Positions 9,921-19,207 of a stretch of 64,000 bases of DNA are shown here, piece after piece. The position numbers and the translations under genes are program-made. This stretch comes from Alphaproteobacteria bacterium. GTDB lineage: Bacteria > Pseudomonadota > Alphaproteobacteria > Geminicoccales > Geminicoccaceae. Location of the stretch: positions 169,127 to 233,126 of the forward strand of contig JALSGP010000012.1 of the NCBI GenBank assembly GCA_026982705.1, written 5' to 3'. Every line of letters begins with the position of its first letter. The stretch's first letter is position 1. Below the pieces are notes generated by a model. That model was not told the DNA's origin and made no database searches. It was given only the letters and a program-made list of their open reading frames with translations.

Positions 9921-10529
9921 TCAGTACTCGATGCCGGCCTGGGCGCCGATGCCGGCCCGGAAGGGATGCTTGATCTCCGTCATCTCGGTGACGAGATCGG
10001 CGGCCTCGATCAGCGCCGGCGGCGCATTGCGTCCCGTCACCACCACGTGGAGGTCCGGCCGGCGCGCGGCCAGCACCGCCAGCACCTCCTCCACCGGCAG
10101 ATAGCCGTAACGCAGCACGATGTTGAGCTCGTCCAGCACCACCAGATGGAAGTCGGGGGCTGCGAGCATCCGGCGGGCCTCGTCGAGGGCGGCACGGGCG
10201 GCGCGGACGTCGCGCTCGCGGTCCTGGGTCTCCCAGGTGAAGCCCTCGCCCATCACCCGGATCTCCACGAGATCCGGGAACCGCTCCAGAAAGCGCCGCT
10301 CGCCGGTCTCCCGCCGGCCCTTGACGAACTGGACGATGCCCACCCGGCGGCCGTGGCCGAGGGTGCGCAGGACCAGGCCGAAGGCGGCGGTGGTCTTGCC
10401 CTTGCCGCGACCGGTGTGGACGAGGAGCAGGCCCTTGCGGCCGGTGCGGGCGGCGTAGAGCCGGTCCTTCACCGCCTTGATGCGGGCCTTCTTCTCCCGG
10501 TGGCGACGGGCCTCCTCCGTCTCCTGCAC
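9921..10529 (-). CDS. cobO: Cob(I)yrinic acid a,c-diamide adenosyltransferase CobO
   Basis: CobO (BtuR/CobA family) attaches the 5'-deoxyadenosyl group of ATP to the reduced corrinoid. The 202 residues begin with a charged helix and reach the P-loop HTGRGKGKTTAAFG, then GIVQFVKG, the Walker-B-like VVLDELN, and the conserved end HPFRAGIGAQAGIEY. The GTG start at 10529 is chosen because a purine-rich ribosome site (GGAGGGGAGGAAGG) lies just upstream. A longer open frame continues upstream but overlaps the DUF945 gene on the same strand and is not credible. Confidence 0.94.
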   Translation of the reverse strand: MQETEEARRHREKKARIKAVKDRLYAARTGRKGLLLVHTGRGKGKTTAAFGLVLRTLGHGRRVGIVQFVKGRRETGERRFLERFPDLVEIRVMGEGFTWETQDRERDVRAARAALDEARRMLAAPDFHLVVLDELNIVLRYGYLPVEEVLAVLAARRPDLHVVVTGRNAPPALIEAADLVTEMTEIKHPFRAGIGAQAGIEY

Positions 10530-10555
10530 GCGCCTTCCTCCCCTCCGGCCGGACC

Positions 10556-11902
10556 TCAGCGGGCCGGCACGTCCAGCGGCATGGTCGCCACGTCGCCCAG
10601 CAGGGCCACCAGCGGCTGTGGCTGGGCGCCGCCCAGGACCATGCCGCCGGTGATGCGCAGATCCGCCTGCACCCGTCCCTCGCGGACGGTGGCGAGACCC
10701 ATGGCCACCGGTGCGGCGAGGGACTGCTGGATCTGGGGATCCTCCACCAGATCGAGGGGGATGTCGAGGCGCAGCCGTCCCTCCAGCAGATCCAGCCAGT
10801 CGGCGACGGTACGGAGATCGCGCCTCGGGGCCGGCCAGCCGACGTCGAGGTCGACGACGGCACGGCGTCCCTCGAACGCGAAGGTCCCCGTGATGGTCAG
10901 CCGGCCCGGGCGAGCGAACAGATCGCGGGCCATCTCTCGTTCCGGACTCCCGGCGGCCTCCGGTCCCGGGGCCGGCGCCAGCGGATCCGACGTCTCGGAG
11001 AATTCGATCAGACGGCGCAGGGCCCGCATGCTCATCCCCTCGAGGGTGAAATCGAAGCCGATCCGTCCCGGCCCCACCGGCTCCTCGTCGGGAAGGAGGA
11101 TCCGGGCGAAGGCGAAATCGAGACCGAAGGCGAGACGGACGCGGCCATCCTCCAGGGCGCGGCTGCCGCCGTTCAGCCGGAAGGGCCCCACCACCATCTC
11201 GGTGGTTCCCTCGGCCTCGCGCACGGACAGATTCGCGCCGGCACCGCCCACTTCCGCGTATCCCAGCAGCGGCCGGCCCCGATGGTAGCGGAGCGTCTCG
11301 AAGCGGACGTCCACCGGCTCCAGTTCGAGATCGAACCGGGTCTCCTCGTCCCGACCCCACATCCGCCCGAAGTGCATCCGCACCCCACCCGCGAACCGCT
11401 CGCCGGGGCCGAAGTCGAGGGTGAAGGCGATCCGGCTCGCCCCGATCTCCCCCGTGACGTCGGGATCGTCGACGCTGAAGGGCGGCAGGCGCAGCTCGCC
11501 GTCCCAGCGCCCCTGCCCGTCCAGGGTCACGTCGAGGACCAGATCGCGATAGTCCGGCAGCAGGGCCTCGAGGACCGCCCGGACGTCCGGCGACAGCCGT
11601 GCCACATCGAGGCGGGTGGTGACGCGCACGCCCGTCACCGTCTCACGCACCGCGTGGACCAGCGGCACCGGCATGGTCGACCCGAAGAGGTCCACCACCA
11701 GATCGCTGGTGGCGCGTGCGCCGCCCGGCGCCGGCTCCCACTCCCGCGGTTCGGCCCGAGTGGCATCCCCGGGGCCGGAGCGCAGCAGCCAGGCGAGCCG
11801 GTCGAGGAAGGTCTCGAAGGTGGTCCGCAGCGATGCGGCCCCCGCCTCCCCGATCCCCACGAGGAGCAGGACCAGCGCTCCGACGACGACGCGATGCCCC
11901 AT
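10556..11902 (-). CDS. DUF945/YdgA-family exported protein
   Basis: The protein has 448 residues and an N-terminal signal sequence (about 1-22, ending GAAS), so it is exported or anchored at the membrane. The rest is beta-rich with repeated short strands and resembles the DUF945 (YdgA) family, whose members are periplasmic and poorly understood. A stretch with EPVDVRFETLRY and a later region GRVQADLRITGGMVLGG fit that family's strand pattern. It sits between bluB and cobO in the cobalamin block on the same strand, but nothing links it to cobalamin beyond position. The function is unknown. Confidence 0.65.
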   Translation of the reverse strand: MGHRVVVGALVLLLVGIGEAGAASLRTTFETFLDRLAWLLRSGPGDATRAEPREWEPAPGGARATSDLVVDLFGSTMPVPLVHAVRETVTGVRVTTRLDVARLSPDVRAVLEALLPDYRDLVLDVTLDGQGRWDGELRLPPFSVDDPDVTGEIGASRIAFTLDFGPGERFAGGVRMHFGRMWGRDEETRFDLELEPVDVRFETLRYHRGRPLLGYAEVGGAGANLSVREAEGTTEMVVGPFRLNGGSRALEDGRVRLAFGLDFAFARILLPDEEPVGPGRIGFDFTLEGMSMRALRRLIEFSETSDPLAPAPGPEAAGSPEREMARDLFARPGRLTITGTFAFEGRRAVVDLDVGWPAPRRDLRTVADWLDLLEGRLRLDIPLDLVEDPQIQQSLAAPVAMGLATVREGRVQADLRITGGMVLGGAQPQPLVALLGDVATMPLDVPAR

Positions 11903-11979
11903 GGTCGCCTCCTCCGCCCCACGGCCCCGTCCACGAGCCTACGCACCGGCCGCGCCCGCCGCAAGCACCGCCCGCCTGC

Positions 11980-12612
11980 TCAGCGTCTGAGGATGCGCGC
12001 GGAGAGCGGGGTGCGCGTCTGCCAGCCGGCGCGCTCCAGCTCGGGATCGAGATGCTCCTCCTCCGGCCGGCCGAGGCAGAGCCAGGCGACGAAACGCCAG
12101 CCCGCCGGCACCGCCAGCAGGGCGCGGACCGTCTCCGGCTCCAGGATGGAGACCCAGCCGAGGCCGAGACCGCGGGCGCGGGCGGCGAGCCAGAGCTGAC
12201 CGATGGCCAGCACCACCGACCAGACCAGGGTCTCCGGCATGGTGGGCCGCCCGAGGCCGTGGCCCTGTTTCGTGGTCTCGTCGCAGAAGACGGCAATCTG
12301 CACCGGTGCCCGGTCCAGCCCCTCCAGCTTGAGGCGGGCATAGAGGGCGGCCCGCTCGCCGCGATAGCCGGCGAGCGCCCGGGCGTTGACCGCGAGGAAG
12401 TGCTCCCGCACCCGCCGGCGCAGCGCCGCGTCGTCCACCAGGACGAAACGCCAGGGCTGGGCGTTGCCCACGGAAGGGGCGAGATCGGCGAGGTGGAGCA
12501 GTTCCTCCACCAGGACCGGCGGCACCGGATCCGGACGGAAACGGCGCACGTCGCGGCGCCAGCGGAAGAGCTCCACGAGCGTGGCGAAGAAGGCGTCGTC
12601 GAAACGGGGCAC
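11980..12612 (-). CDS. bluB: 5,6-dimethylbenzimidazole synthase BluB
   Basis: BluB uses oxygen to fragment reduced FMN into 5,6-dimethylbenzimidazole, the lower ligand of cobalamin. The 210 residues form a nitroreductase-like fold: FRWRRDVRRF near residue 16, the flavin-binding SVGNAQPWRF near 47, and the conserved GLGLGWVSILEP. Length is typical. Its presence argues for oxygen-dependent completion of cobalamin by this organism and fits cobD, cobQ and cobO nearby. A 90-base gap separates it from the divergent hydrolase gene, so promoters for both probably lie there. Confidence 0.93.
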   Translation of the reverse strand: MPRFDDAFFATLVELFRWRRDVRRFRPDPVPPVLVEELLHLADLAPSVGNAQPWRFVLVDDAALRRRVREHFLAVNARALAGYRGERAALYARLKLEGLDRAPVQIAVFCDETTKQGHGLGRPTMPETLVWSVVLAIGQLWLAARARGLGLGWVSILEPETVRALLAVPAGWRFVAWLCLGRPEEEHLDPELERAGWQTRTPLSARILRR

Positions 12613-12749
12613 GCGACGTTCCCCCGGACCGCCTCCCGCAAAGCCGATTCCCGCCGCCGCGGCAAGTCCCGGGACGCCCCTGCGCTTGCGCCCGTGGGAG
12701 GGTGCCGCTAGGGCAGTCGCGGCCCGTCACCCTGATCTCCGGGTGGACC

Positions 12750-13748
12750 ATGCTGGAGATGCCCTTCGAACTGCCCCCGGCGGGCGAGTGCTGCCGCGTC
12801 GCCGAGGGCGTGTGGTGGTTCCGGCTGCCCCTGCCCTACGTGCTGGACCACGTGGACCTCTATCTGCTGGAGGGCGACGGCGAGCGCGTGCTGGTGGACA
12901 CCGGCCACGCCGACGGGACCACCCAGCGGCTGCTGGCGCAGGTGCTGGGCGAGCGGCTGGACCGCATCCTCGTCACCCACTTCCACCCGGATCACGTGGG
13001 CAATGCCGGCCATCTCGCCGCCCGCTACGGGGCGGCCCTGTCGATGCCGCGCCCCGAATGGGCGATGGCGCGGATGCTGGCGTTCGAGAGCGACGAGGCC
13101 TGGGGGGCGGCCCTCGCCGCCTACGACCGGCTCCTGGGCGTCGAGAGCGAGCTGGCCCGCCGCCGCCTCGCCCTCGGCAACACCTTCGCCCGCGCCGTGA
13201 CGGCGCCGCCCGGCAGTTTCCGCGATCTGCACGATGGCGAGACGGTGATCCTGGCCGGGATCGCCTTCCGGATCATGCGGATGGGCGGTCACGCCCCGGC
13301 CCACGCCGCCCTCTACGACCGCGGCCGACGGCTGCTGCTGGCCGGCGACCAGATCCTGCCCGAGATCAGCCCCGTGGTGGGCTGCTGGCCCGACGAGCCG
13401 GAGAGCGATCCGCTGAGCGCCTACCTCGCCTCCCTGGACCGGCTCGCCGGCCTGCCGGAGGACGTGCTGGTGCTGCCCGGCCACGGGCGTCCCTTCCGGG
13501 GCCTGCACGCCCGCATCGACGCCGTCCGCGCCCACCACGAGGCCCGGCTCGCCCGTGCCCTGGACCTGTGCCGCGACTGGGCGACGCCGGCGGAGGTGGC
13601 CTTCGCCCTCTTCGACCGGCCGCTGGACGAGACCACCGTCGCCTTCGCCCTGGCCGAGGCGCTGGCCCACCTCAACCACCTCCACCGGCGGGGGGACCTC
13701 GAGCGGGAGAGCGGCGCCGACGGCGCCTGGCGCTTCAGGCGGAGATGA
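12750..13748 (+). CDS. Metallo-beta-lactamase-fold hydrolase
   Basis: The 332-residue protein has the MBL metal-binding motif THFHPDHVGN, a second His in GGHAPAHAAL, an Asp in LLAGDQILPEIS, and a terminal LPGHGRPF, which together build a two-metal site. A C-terminal helical/winged segment (about 260-330) is of the kind found in LACTB2-like hydrolases acting on thioesters or RNA. The ATG at 12750 is preferred to an upstream GTG at 12702 because GGGTGG precedes it at a usable distance and the extra N-terminus is not conserved-looking. The substrate cannot be told from sequence. Its end overlaps the convergent diguanylate cyclase by 14 bases. Confidence 0.82.
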   Translation: MLEMPFELPPAGECCRVAEGVWWFRLPLPYVLDHVDLYLLEGDGERVLVDTGHADGTTQRLLAQVLGERLDRILVTHFHPDHVGNAGHLAARYGAALSMPRPEWAMARMLAFESDEAWGAALAAYDRLLGVESELARRRLALGNTFARAVTAPPGSFRDLHDGETVILAGIAFRIMRMGGHAPAHAALYDRGRRLLLAGDQILPEISPVVGCWPDEPESDPLSAYLASLDRLAGLPEDVLVLPGHGRPFRGLHARIDAVRAHHEARLARALDLCRDWATPAEVAFALFDRPLDETTVAFALAEALAHLNHLHRRGDLERESGADGAWRFRRR

Positions 13749-14571
13749 GGGCGCGGCGGCGCTTCTCGGCATAGAGCCCGGCATCGGCCCGGCGCACCAG
13801 CTCGCCGAGCTCGCGGCCGTGGTCGGGGAAGAGGGCGGTGCCGCAGCTCGCCCCCACCCGTATCACGCGGCCGTCGATCTCCACCGGCGCCTCCACCAGC
13901 CGCCGCACCTTGGCCGCCACCACGGCGAGGCGGTCGGCCGTGTCCACCTCCTCCACCACCACGGCGAACTCGTCGCCGCCGAGGCGGGCCACCGTGTCGG
14001 AGCGGCGCAGGCCGCGCCGCAGGCGGGCGGCCACCGTCTCCAGCACCAGGTCGCCGAGATCGTGACCGAAGCGGTCGTTGACCGCCTTGAAACCGTCCAG
14101 GTCCACCAGCACCAGCCCGCCGGCGCGGCCACGGCGTTCGGCCCGGGCCACGGCATCCCGCAGCTTCTCTTCCAGCAGCCAGCGATTGGCGAGCCCGGTG
14201 AGGGCGTCGTGGGTGGCGCGGTGCACCAGCCGCCGCCAGTCGGACCGCGCCCGGCGCAGTCCCTCCAGCGCCGACCGCAAGGTGCGCGCGCAGGCCCGGG
14301 TGGGATCGAGGGGACCGCCGGCCGCCACCGGCCAGATCACCGCCCCCGGTGCCAGCGCCTGCAAGCGCAAGAGGGTGGCGAGCCCCCGTCCCCGGACGCC
14401 CAGGTCCAGCACCATCAGATCCACCGGCCCATCGGCGAGGCGGGCGAGGGCGGCGTCCTCGTCGGCCACGCGCAGGAGTTCGAGCGCACCGCCGGCGAGC
14501 CGGCACAGGCGGTGCTCCAGTCCCGCGAGGGCCCGGGTTGCGGGGCCGATCACCAGAACCGTGAGGTGCAC
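13735..14571 (-). CDS. Diguanylate cyclase with a degenerate receiver-like domain
   Basis: The C-terminal half is a GGDEF domain making cyclic di-GMP from two GTP: DALTGLANR near 122, VDLDGFKAVND near 156 and the active-site GGDEF at 198-202. An RxxD product-inhibition site (RRSD, 189-192) stands at the expected distance before it. The first 90 residues resemble a response-regulator receiver, but the acidic pair after strand 1 is replaced by VLVIGP, while DLMVLDLGV keeps the central Asp, so phosphorylation is doubtful. The GTG start is supported by GGGAG seven bases upstream. The frame stays open to an ATG at 14703 and beyond, where it would run into mnmG. Confidence 0.85.
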   Translation of the reverse strand: MHLTVLVIGPATRALAGLEHRLCRLAGGALELLRVADEDAALARLADGPVDLMVLDLGVRGRGLATLLRLQALAPGAVIWPVAAGGPLDPTRACARTLRSALEGLRRARSDWRRLVHRATHDALTGLANRWLLEEKLRDAVARAERRGRAGGLVLVDLDGFKAVNDRFGHDLGDLVLETVAARLRRGLRRSDTVARLGGDEFAVVVEEVDTADRLAVVAAKVRRLVEAPVEIDGRVIRVGASCGTALFPDHGRELGELVRRADAGLYAEKRRRALISA

Positions 14572-14740
14572 GCCGAAGCTCCCGCTCGTGACGCCCCGGA
14601 CGCACACGGCGCCCGCATCCAGTGTGGGAGGGTGAACGGATCCGGCAACCAGGATCGTTTCGATATCGAGGCGATCTTGCCGAAAATCCCCCTCACTCCG
14701 CATTGACGGTCGGGATCCGCGACGCACATCAGCCCTTGCC

Positions 14741-16588
14741 ATGCGCTTCGACGTGATCGTGGTGGGCGGCGGCCACGCCGGCGTCGAGGCGGCCGCGGCG
14801 GCGGCGCGGATGGGTGCGCGCACGCTGCTGGTCACCCACCGGCTCGACACCATCGGCGCCATGTCCTGCAACCCGGCCATCGGCGGCCTCGGGCGCGGCC
14901 ATCTCGTGCGCGAGGTGGACGCCCTCGACGGGCTGATGGCCCGGGCCATCGACGCCGCCGGCATCCAGTTCCGCATCCTCAACCGCTCCCGGGGTCCCGC
15001 CGTCCAGGCACCGCGGGCCCAGGCCGACCGCCGCCGCTACGCCGCGGCGGTGCGGGCGCTGCTCGCGGCCCAGCCGGGGCTGGTGCTGCGGGAGGACGAG
15101 GTGGTGGCGCTGCGGATCCGGGACGGGCGCTGCGCCGGCGTGGTCACCGCCGGCGGCGGGGAGATCGCCGCCGGCGCCGTGGTGCTCACCACCGGCACCT
15201 TCCTGCGCGGCGTCGTCCATGTCGGCCGCGAGAGCCGACCGGCCGGCCGCATCGGCGAGAAGCCGGCGGTGGCGCTGGCCCGCTTCCTGGAGTCGCTGGG
15301 GCTGCGCCTGGGCCGCCTGAAGACCGGCACGCCGCCCCGCCTGGACGGCCGCACCATCGACCACGCCGGTCTCGAACGCCAGCCCGGCGACGAGCCGCCG
15401 CCGCCCTTCTCCTTCCTCACCGACCGCATCGACCGCCCCCAGCGCGACTGCTGGATCACCTGGACCACGCCCGAGGTCCACGAGCTGATCCGCGCCCACC
15501 TCCACGAATCGCCCATGTACGCGGGGCGCATCCGCGCGAGGGGCGTGCGCTACTGCCCCTCCATCGAGGACAAGGTGGTGCGCTTCGCCGACCGGCCGCG
15601 CCACCGCATCTTCCTGGAGCCGGAGGGGGAGGAGGACGTCACCGTCTATCCCAACGGCATCTCCACCTCGCTGCCGGCGGCGGTGCAACTGCGGATGCTG
15701 CGCGCCATCCCCGGCCTCGAGCGGGTGGCGGTGCTGCGCTTCGGCTATGCCGTGGAATACGACCACGTGGATCCGCGCGAGCTCGCCCCCACCCTGGAGC
15801 TCGCCCGCTGCCCCGGCCTGTTCCTGGCCGGTCAGATCAACGGCACCACCGGCTACGAGGAGGCGGCGGCGCAGGGGATCGTGGCCGGCATCAACGCGGC
15901 GCTGGTGGCGGGTGGCGGTGGACGCGAGTTCGTGCTGGATCGGGCCGAGGCCTACATCGGCGTCCTGATCGACGATCTGGTGACACGCGGGGTGACGGAA
16001 CCCTACCGCATGCTCACCTCGCGCGCCGAGTACCGGCTGGTGCTGCGCGCCGACAACGCCGATCTGCGCCTCACCGAGAAGGGGGCGGCGGTGGGCGTGG
16101 TGGGCGCGGCGCGGCTCACCCGTCTGCGGGCGCGGCGGGCGCGTGTGGAGGCGCTGCGCCGTCGGCTGGAGGAACTGCGGCTCACCCCGGAGGAGGCGCG
16201 GGCCCACGGCATCGAGGTGGTGCGCGACGGCCGCCGCCGCAGCGCCTTCGAACTGCTGCGCCAGCCCGGGGCGAGCCTCGCCCTCTTCCGGCGCATCTGG
16301 CCGGAACTCGCCGCCTTCGGCGAGGACGCGGCGACGGTGGTGGAGTGCGAGGGGCGCTATGCCGCCTATCTCGCCCGCCAGGAGGAGGAGATCCGCGCCT
16401 TCCGCCGCGAGGAGTCGCTGCGCCTGCCGCCGGACCTCGACTACGGGCGGCTGCCCGGCCTCTCCGCCGAGGTGCGGGCGGCGCTGGCCCGGGCCCGGCC
16501 CCGCACCCTGGGGGCCGCCGCCCGCATCCCCGGAGTGACGCCGGCGGCGCTGCTGCTGCTCTACCGCCATGCCCGCCGCGTCGCCTGA
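14741..16588 (+). CDS. mnmG: tRNA U34 carboxymethylaminomethyl synthase subunit MnmG (GidA)
   Basis: MnmG with MnmE installs the 5-carboxymethylaminomethyl group on wobble uridine of several tRNAs. The 615 residues start with the FAD-binding [19 protein letters not shown] and SCNPAIGG, followed by [12 protein letters not shown], the family block [12 protein letters not shown] with YCPSIEDK, and [15 protein letters not shown]. The C-terminal helical tRNA-binding part ends [11 protein letters not shown]. It is the first gene of mnmG-rsmG-parA-parB, an order often found close to the replication origin. A weak -35 (TTGACG, 14703-14708) precedes it. Its end overlaps rsmG by 20 bases. Confidence 0.97.
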   Translation: MRFDVIVVGGGHAGVEAAAAAARMGARTLLVTHRLDTIGAMSCNPAIGGLGRGHLVREVDALDGLMARAIDAAGIQFRILNRSRGPAVQAPRAQADRRRYAAAVRALLAAQPGLVLREDEVVALRIRDGRCAGVVTAGGGEIAAGAVVLTTGTFLRGVVHVGRESRPAGRIGEKPAVALARFLESLGLRLGRLKTGTPPRLDGRTIDHAGLERQPGDEPPPPFSFLTDRIDRPQRDCWITWTTPEVHELIRAHLHESPMYAGRIRARGVRYCPSIEDKVVRFADRPRHRIFLEPEGEEDVTVYPNGISTSLPAAVQLRMLRAIPGLERVAVLRFGYAVEYDHVDPRELAPTLELARCPGLFLAGQINGTTGYEEAAAQGIVAGINAALVAGGGGREFVLDRAEAYIGVLIDDLVTRGVTEPYRMLTSRAEYRLVLRADNADLRLTEKGAAVGVVGAARLTRLRARRARVEALRRRLEELRLTPEEARAHGIEVVRDGRRRSAFELLRQPGASLALFRRIWPELAAFGEDAATVVECEGRYAAYLARQEEEIRAFRREESLRLPPDLDYGRLPGLSAEVRAALARARPRTLGAAARIPGVTPAALLLLYRHARRVA

Positions 16589-17231
16589 GCCCGCCACCGG
16601 CCGGGCCCCGCTCACGCCGGAGGCGGTGGCGCGGCGGCTGGGGCTGGACGCCGGGACGATGGCCCGGCTCACCCGCCATCTGGCGCTGCTGGAGACCTGG
16701 CAGCGGCGCCTCAATCTGGTGGGACCGGAGACCCTGCGCGACCCCTGGCGGCGCCACGTGCTGGACTCGGCCCAGCTCCTCCGCCTGCTGCCGGAGGGGA
16801 CGCGGGTGCTGGTGGATCTCGGCAGCGGCGCCGGCTTTCCCGGACTGGTGCTGGCCATCCTCGGCGTGGAGGAGGTCCATCTGGTGGAGGCCGACCGCCG
16901 CAAGGCGGCCTTCCTGCGGGAGGCGGCGCGGATCACCGGCTGCCCGCGGGTGGTGGTCCACACCCGCCGCATCGAGGAGACGACGCCGTTCGCGGCCGAC
17001 GCGGTGACGGCGCGGGCGCTGGCGCCGCTCGACCGGCTTTTGGATCTCGCGGTCCCCTTCTTCGGACCGCGGACCCGCGGGATCTTCCCCAAGGGCCGTC
17101 GTGCGGCGGCGGAATTGACCGAGGCGCGGCGGCGATGGAAGATGGAGGCGCGGCTGGAACCCAGCCTCAGTTCGCCCGAGGGCCGCATCGTCGTCGTCGA
17201 AGGGGTTTCCCGTGTCGAGCCCGTTGCGTGA
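16569..17231 (+). CDS. rsmG: 16S rRNA (guanine-527-N7) methyltransferase RsmG (GidB)
   Basis: RsmG methylates G527 in the 530 loop of 16S rRNA; loss gives low-level streptomycin resistance in other bacteria. The 220-residue Rossmann methyltransferase shows [20 protein letters not shown], the SAM-binding [27 protein letters not shown] and [12 protein letters not shown]. The N-terminus overlaps the end of mnmG, and its own end overlaps parA by 20 bases, so the four genes are tightly coupled. Confidence 0.95.
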   Translation: MPAASPEPATGRAPLTPEAVARRLGLDAGTMARLTRHLALLETWQRRLNLVGPETLRDPWRRHVLDSAQLLRLLPEGTRVLVDLGSGAGFPGLVLAILGVEEVHLVEADRRKAAFLREAARITGCPRVVVHTRRIEETTPFAADAVTARALAPLDRLLDLAVPFFGPRTRGIFPKGRRAAAELTEARRRWKMEARLEPSLSSPEGRIVVVEGVSRVEPVA

Positions 17232-18015
17232 GATCCTCGCCCGCGGCCGCGTCTACGCCGTCGCCAACCAGAAGGGCGGCGTCGGCAAGACCACCACCGC
17301 CATCAATCTCGGCACGGCGCTGGCGGCGGTGGGCAAGCGCGTGCTGGTGATCGACATCGACCCCCAGGGCAACGCCTCCACCGGCCTCGGCATCGGCCCC
17401 GAGCGGCGCACGCTCACCACCTACGAGGTGCTGATGGGGGAGGTGGAGCTGGCGCGGGCGGTGATCGCCACCGAGGTGCCGGGGCTCGATCTGGTGCCGG
17501 CCACGGTGGATCTGTCGGCGGTGGAGGTGGAGCTGGCCGACGATCCGCGGCGGGCACGGCGGCTGCGGGAGGCGCTGCGCCGCTTCCGCGAGCCCTACGA
17601 CTACATCTTCGTGGACTGTCCCCCCTCGCTGGGCGTGCTCACCCTCAACGCGCTGGTGGCGGCCCACGGCGTCATCGTGCCGCTGCAGTGCGAGTTCTTC
17701 GCCCTCGAGGGACTGGGCCTGCTGCTGCGGACCATCGAGCGGGTGCGGCGCACCCACAACCCGCGGCTCGCCGTCCACGGCGTGGTGCTCACCATGTACG
17801 ACCGCCGCAACAACCTCTCCGCCCAGGTGGCGGAGGACGTGCGGGCGTTCCTCGGGGATCGGGTGTTCCGAACCGTGATCCCGCGCAACGTGCGCATCTC
17901 CGAGGCGCCCTCCCACGGCAAGCCGGTGCTGCTCTACGACGTGCGCTGTGCCGGGGCGGAGGCCTACGCGCGCCTCGCCGGCGAGATGATCGCGCGCGAG
18001 AGGGACGCCGCCTGA
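17212..18015 (+). CDS. parA: Chromosome partitioning ATPase ParA
   Basis: ParA is a deviant Walker ATPase that moves ParB-parS complexes and so segregates the origin region. The 267 residues carry the deviant Walker A KGGVGKTTT at 21-29, switch I IDPQGNASTG, the Walker B DYIFVDCPPSLG and PLQCEFFALEG. It is a short chromosomal type lacking the N-terminal DNA-binding domain of plasmid type Ia proteins. The stop overlaps the ATG of parB. Confidence 0.96.
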   Translation: MSSPLREILARGRVYAVANQKGGVGKTTTAINLGTALAAVGKRVLVIDIDPQGNASTGLGIGPERRTLTTYEVLMGEVELARAVIATEVPGLDLVPATVDLSAVEVELADDPRRARRLREALRRFREPYDYIFVDCPPSLGVLTLNALVAAHGVIVPLQCEFFALEGLGLLLRTIERVRRTHNPRLAVHGVVLTMYDRRNNLSAQVAEDVRAFLGDRVFRTVIPRNVRISEAPSHGKPVLLYDVRCAGAEAYARLAGEMIARERDAA

Positions 18016-18884
18016 TGGCGCGCAGACGGGGACTCGGCATGGGCCTGTCGGCGCTCCTGGGCGAGGCGCCGGCGCGGGCGGTGGCCGGTGAGGAGGAGGG
18101 GCCGCGGCGGGTGCCGGTGGAGTATCTGGAGCCCTCGCCGCTGCAGCCGCGTCGCGACTTCCCGGAGGAGGAGCTGGAGGCGCTGGCGGAGAGCATCCGC
18201 GCCCACGGTCTGCTCCAGCCCATCCTGGTGCGGCCGGCACGGGGCCCGGGCGCCGCCTACGAGATCGTGGCCGGCGAGCGGCGCTGGCGGGCGGCCCAGC
18301 GGGCCGGGCTCGACGAGGTGCCGGTGGTGGTGCGGGAGATCGACGACCGCGGCGCCCTCGAGCTGGCACTGGTGGAGAATCTGCAGCGCGAGGATCTCGA
18401 TCCGCTGGAGGAGGCGGAGGCCTACGCCCGGCTGATGCGGGAGTTCGGCCGCGGCCAGGAGGAGGTGGCGCGGGCGGTGGGCCGCAGCCGCAGCCACGTG
18501 GCCAACACCCTGCGTCTCCTGCAGTTGCCGGAGACGGTGCGGGCGATGGTGAAGCGGGGCGAGCTCACCGCGGGTCACGCGAGAGCAGTGCTGGCGGCGG
18601 CGGATCCCGTGGCCCTCGCGCGGGAAGTGATCGCGCGTGGGTTGAGCGTGCGCGAGACCGAGGCGCTGGTGCGCCGGCGGCGGGAGACTCCGGCGAGGCG
18701 AGGGAGGGATCCGGCGCCGGATCCAGATCTTGAGGTCGTTGCGCGGAAATTGAGCAAGATGTTGGGGTTGAGGGTGGAGATCCGCAGCGGCCGGCGGGGG
18801 GGACGGGTGGTCATCCGCTACACCACCCCGGCCCAGCTGGAGGCGGTGTGCCGCCGGCTGGCGGACATATCCACAGAAAAATGA
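18015..18884 (+). CDS. parB: Chromosome partitioning protein ParB
   Basis: ParB is the CTP-dependent clamp that loads at parS. The 289 residues show the N-terminal RGLGMGLSALLGE helix, the CTPase motifs LQPRRDFPEEEL and GERRWRAAQ, ENLQREDLDPLEEAEAY, the helix-turn-helix VGRSRSHVANTLRLLQLP, and a C-terminal dimerisation domain starting near residue 230. The ATG overlaps the stop of parA. No parS-like palindrome was noticed by eye in this window, so the loading sites are probably elsewhere. Confidence 0.96.
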   Translation: MARRRGLGMGLSALLGEAPARAVAGEEEGPRRVPVEYLEPSPLQPRRDFPEEELEALAESIRAHGLLQPILVRPARGPGAAYEIVAGERRWRAAQRAGLDEVPVVVREIDDRGALELALVENLQREDLDPLEEAEAYARLMREFGRGQEEVARAVGRSRSHVANTLRLLQLPETVRAMVKRGELTAGHARAVLAAADPVALAREVIARGLSVRETEALVRRRRETPARRGRDPAPDPDLEVVARKLSKMLGLRVEIRSGRRGGRVVIRYTTPAQLEAVCRRLADISTEK

Positions 18885-18905
18885 AAAATCCCTTGCTATT
18901 TCCGG

Positions 18906-18936
18906 TTGACAGGTCCGGGACCGCGTGAGGTTATGC
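18906..18936 (+). promoter_or_regulatory. Possible promoter downstream of parB
   Basis: A perfect -35 hexamer TTGACA (18906-18911) stands 22 bases after the parB stop and is followed after 17-19 bases by GGTTATGC, a weak -10. A similar pattern (TTGACC, then TTATGA) precedes metK. It would start transcription near 18942, 266 bases before the next gene. Confidence 0.45.
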
Positions 18937-18939
18937 GGG

Positions 18940-19112
18940 CGGGGTGAATACCCGGAAGGAAAAGGCTTCGGGCCGCCCCACGGGGTCCCATCCGCCGGTG
19001 CGTTCCGCGAGGTGCCGGGGGCGGTCGGAAGCCGGTCCCGCTGCCCACGGCCCCAGGCCCAACGACACGAAACCTTCCCCGCGGACGGCCGCCGGTGCGG
19101 CCGTTCGTGTTT
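18940..19112 (+). ncRNA. Candidate small non-coding RNA between parB and a DUF2892 gene
   Basis: The 323 bases between parB and the next gene (18885-19207) hold no convincing protein frame. They contain a TTGACA promoter at one end and a strong hairpin with a T-rich tail at the other (stem around 19080-19109), bounding about 170 bases. Within it, GGGT-GAAT-ACCC near 18946 and CCCGGAAG/CTTCGGG around 18952-18972 can form local hairpins. I could not match it to SRP RNA, tmRNA, RNase P RNA, 6S RNA or a known riboswitch. It may instead be a long leader of the next gene plus the parB terminator. Confidence 0.35.
19080..19112 (+). terminator. Rho-independent terminator-like hairpin
   Basis: ACGGCCGC (19085-19092) and GCGGCCGT (19097-19104) form a perfect 8-bp stem with a CGGT loop. 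G-U and G-C pairs extend it outward to about 13 bp, and GTGTTTCCC follows. It can end either the parAB transcript or the candidate RNA that starts near 18940. Confidence 0.65.
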
Positions 19113-19207
19113 CCCTCCTTCACGTCCCGGCGAGGGGAGGCTGTGCCACCGCCCCTTCGTCCCCATATGAACACACGGGGTCATCGACGGGTGCGGGAGG
19201 TCAGGTC

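Noticed and set aside
14703..14982. Longer N-terminus of the diguanylate cyclase up to 14982
   Set aside because: It would overlap the first 240 bases of mnmG in the opposite direction, and the extra residues look like antisense composition.
18867..18875. DnaA-box-like ATATCCACA at the end of parB with an AT-rich run after it
   Set aside because: A single 8-of-9 match without neighbours does not make an origin. The mnmG-parB cluster may still be near the origin.
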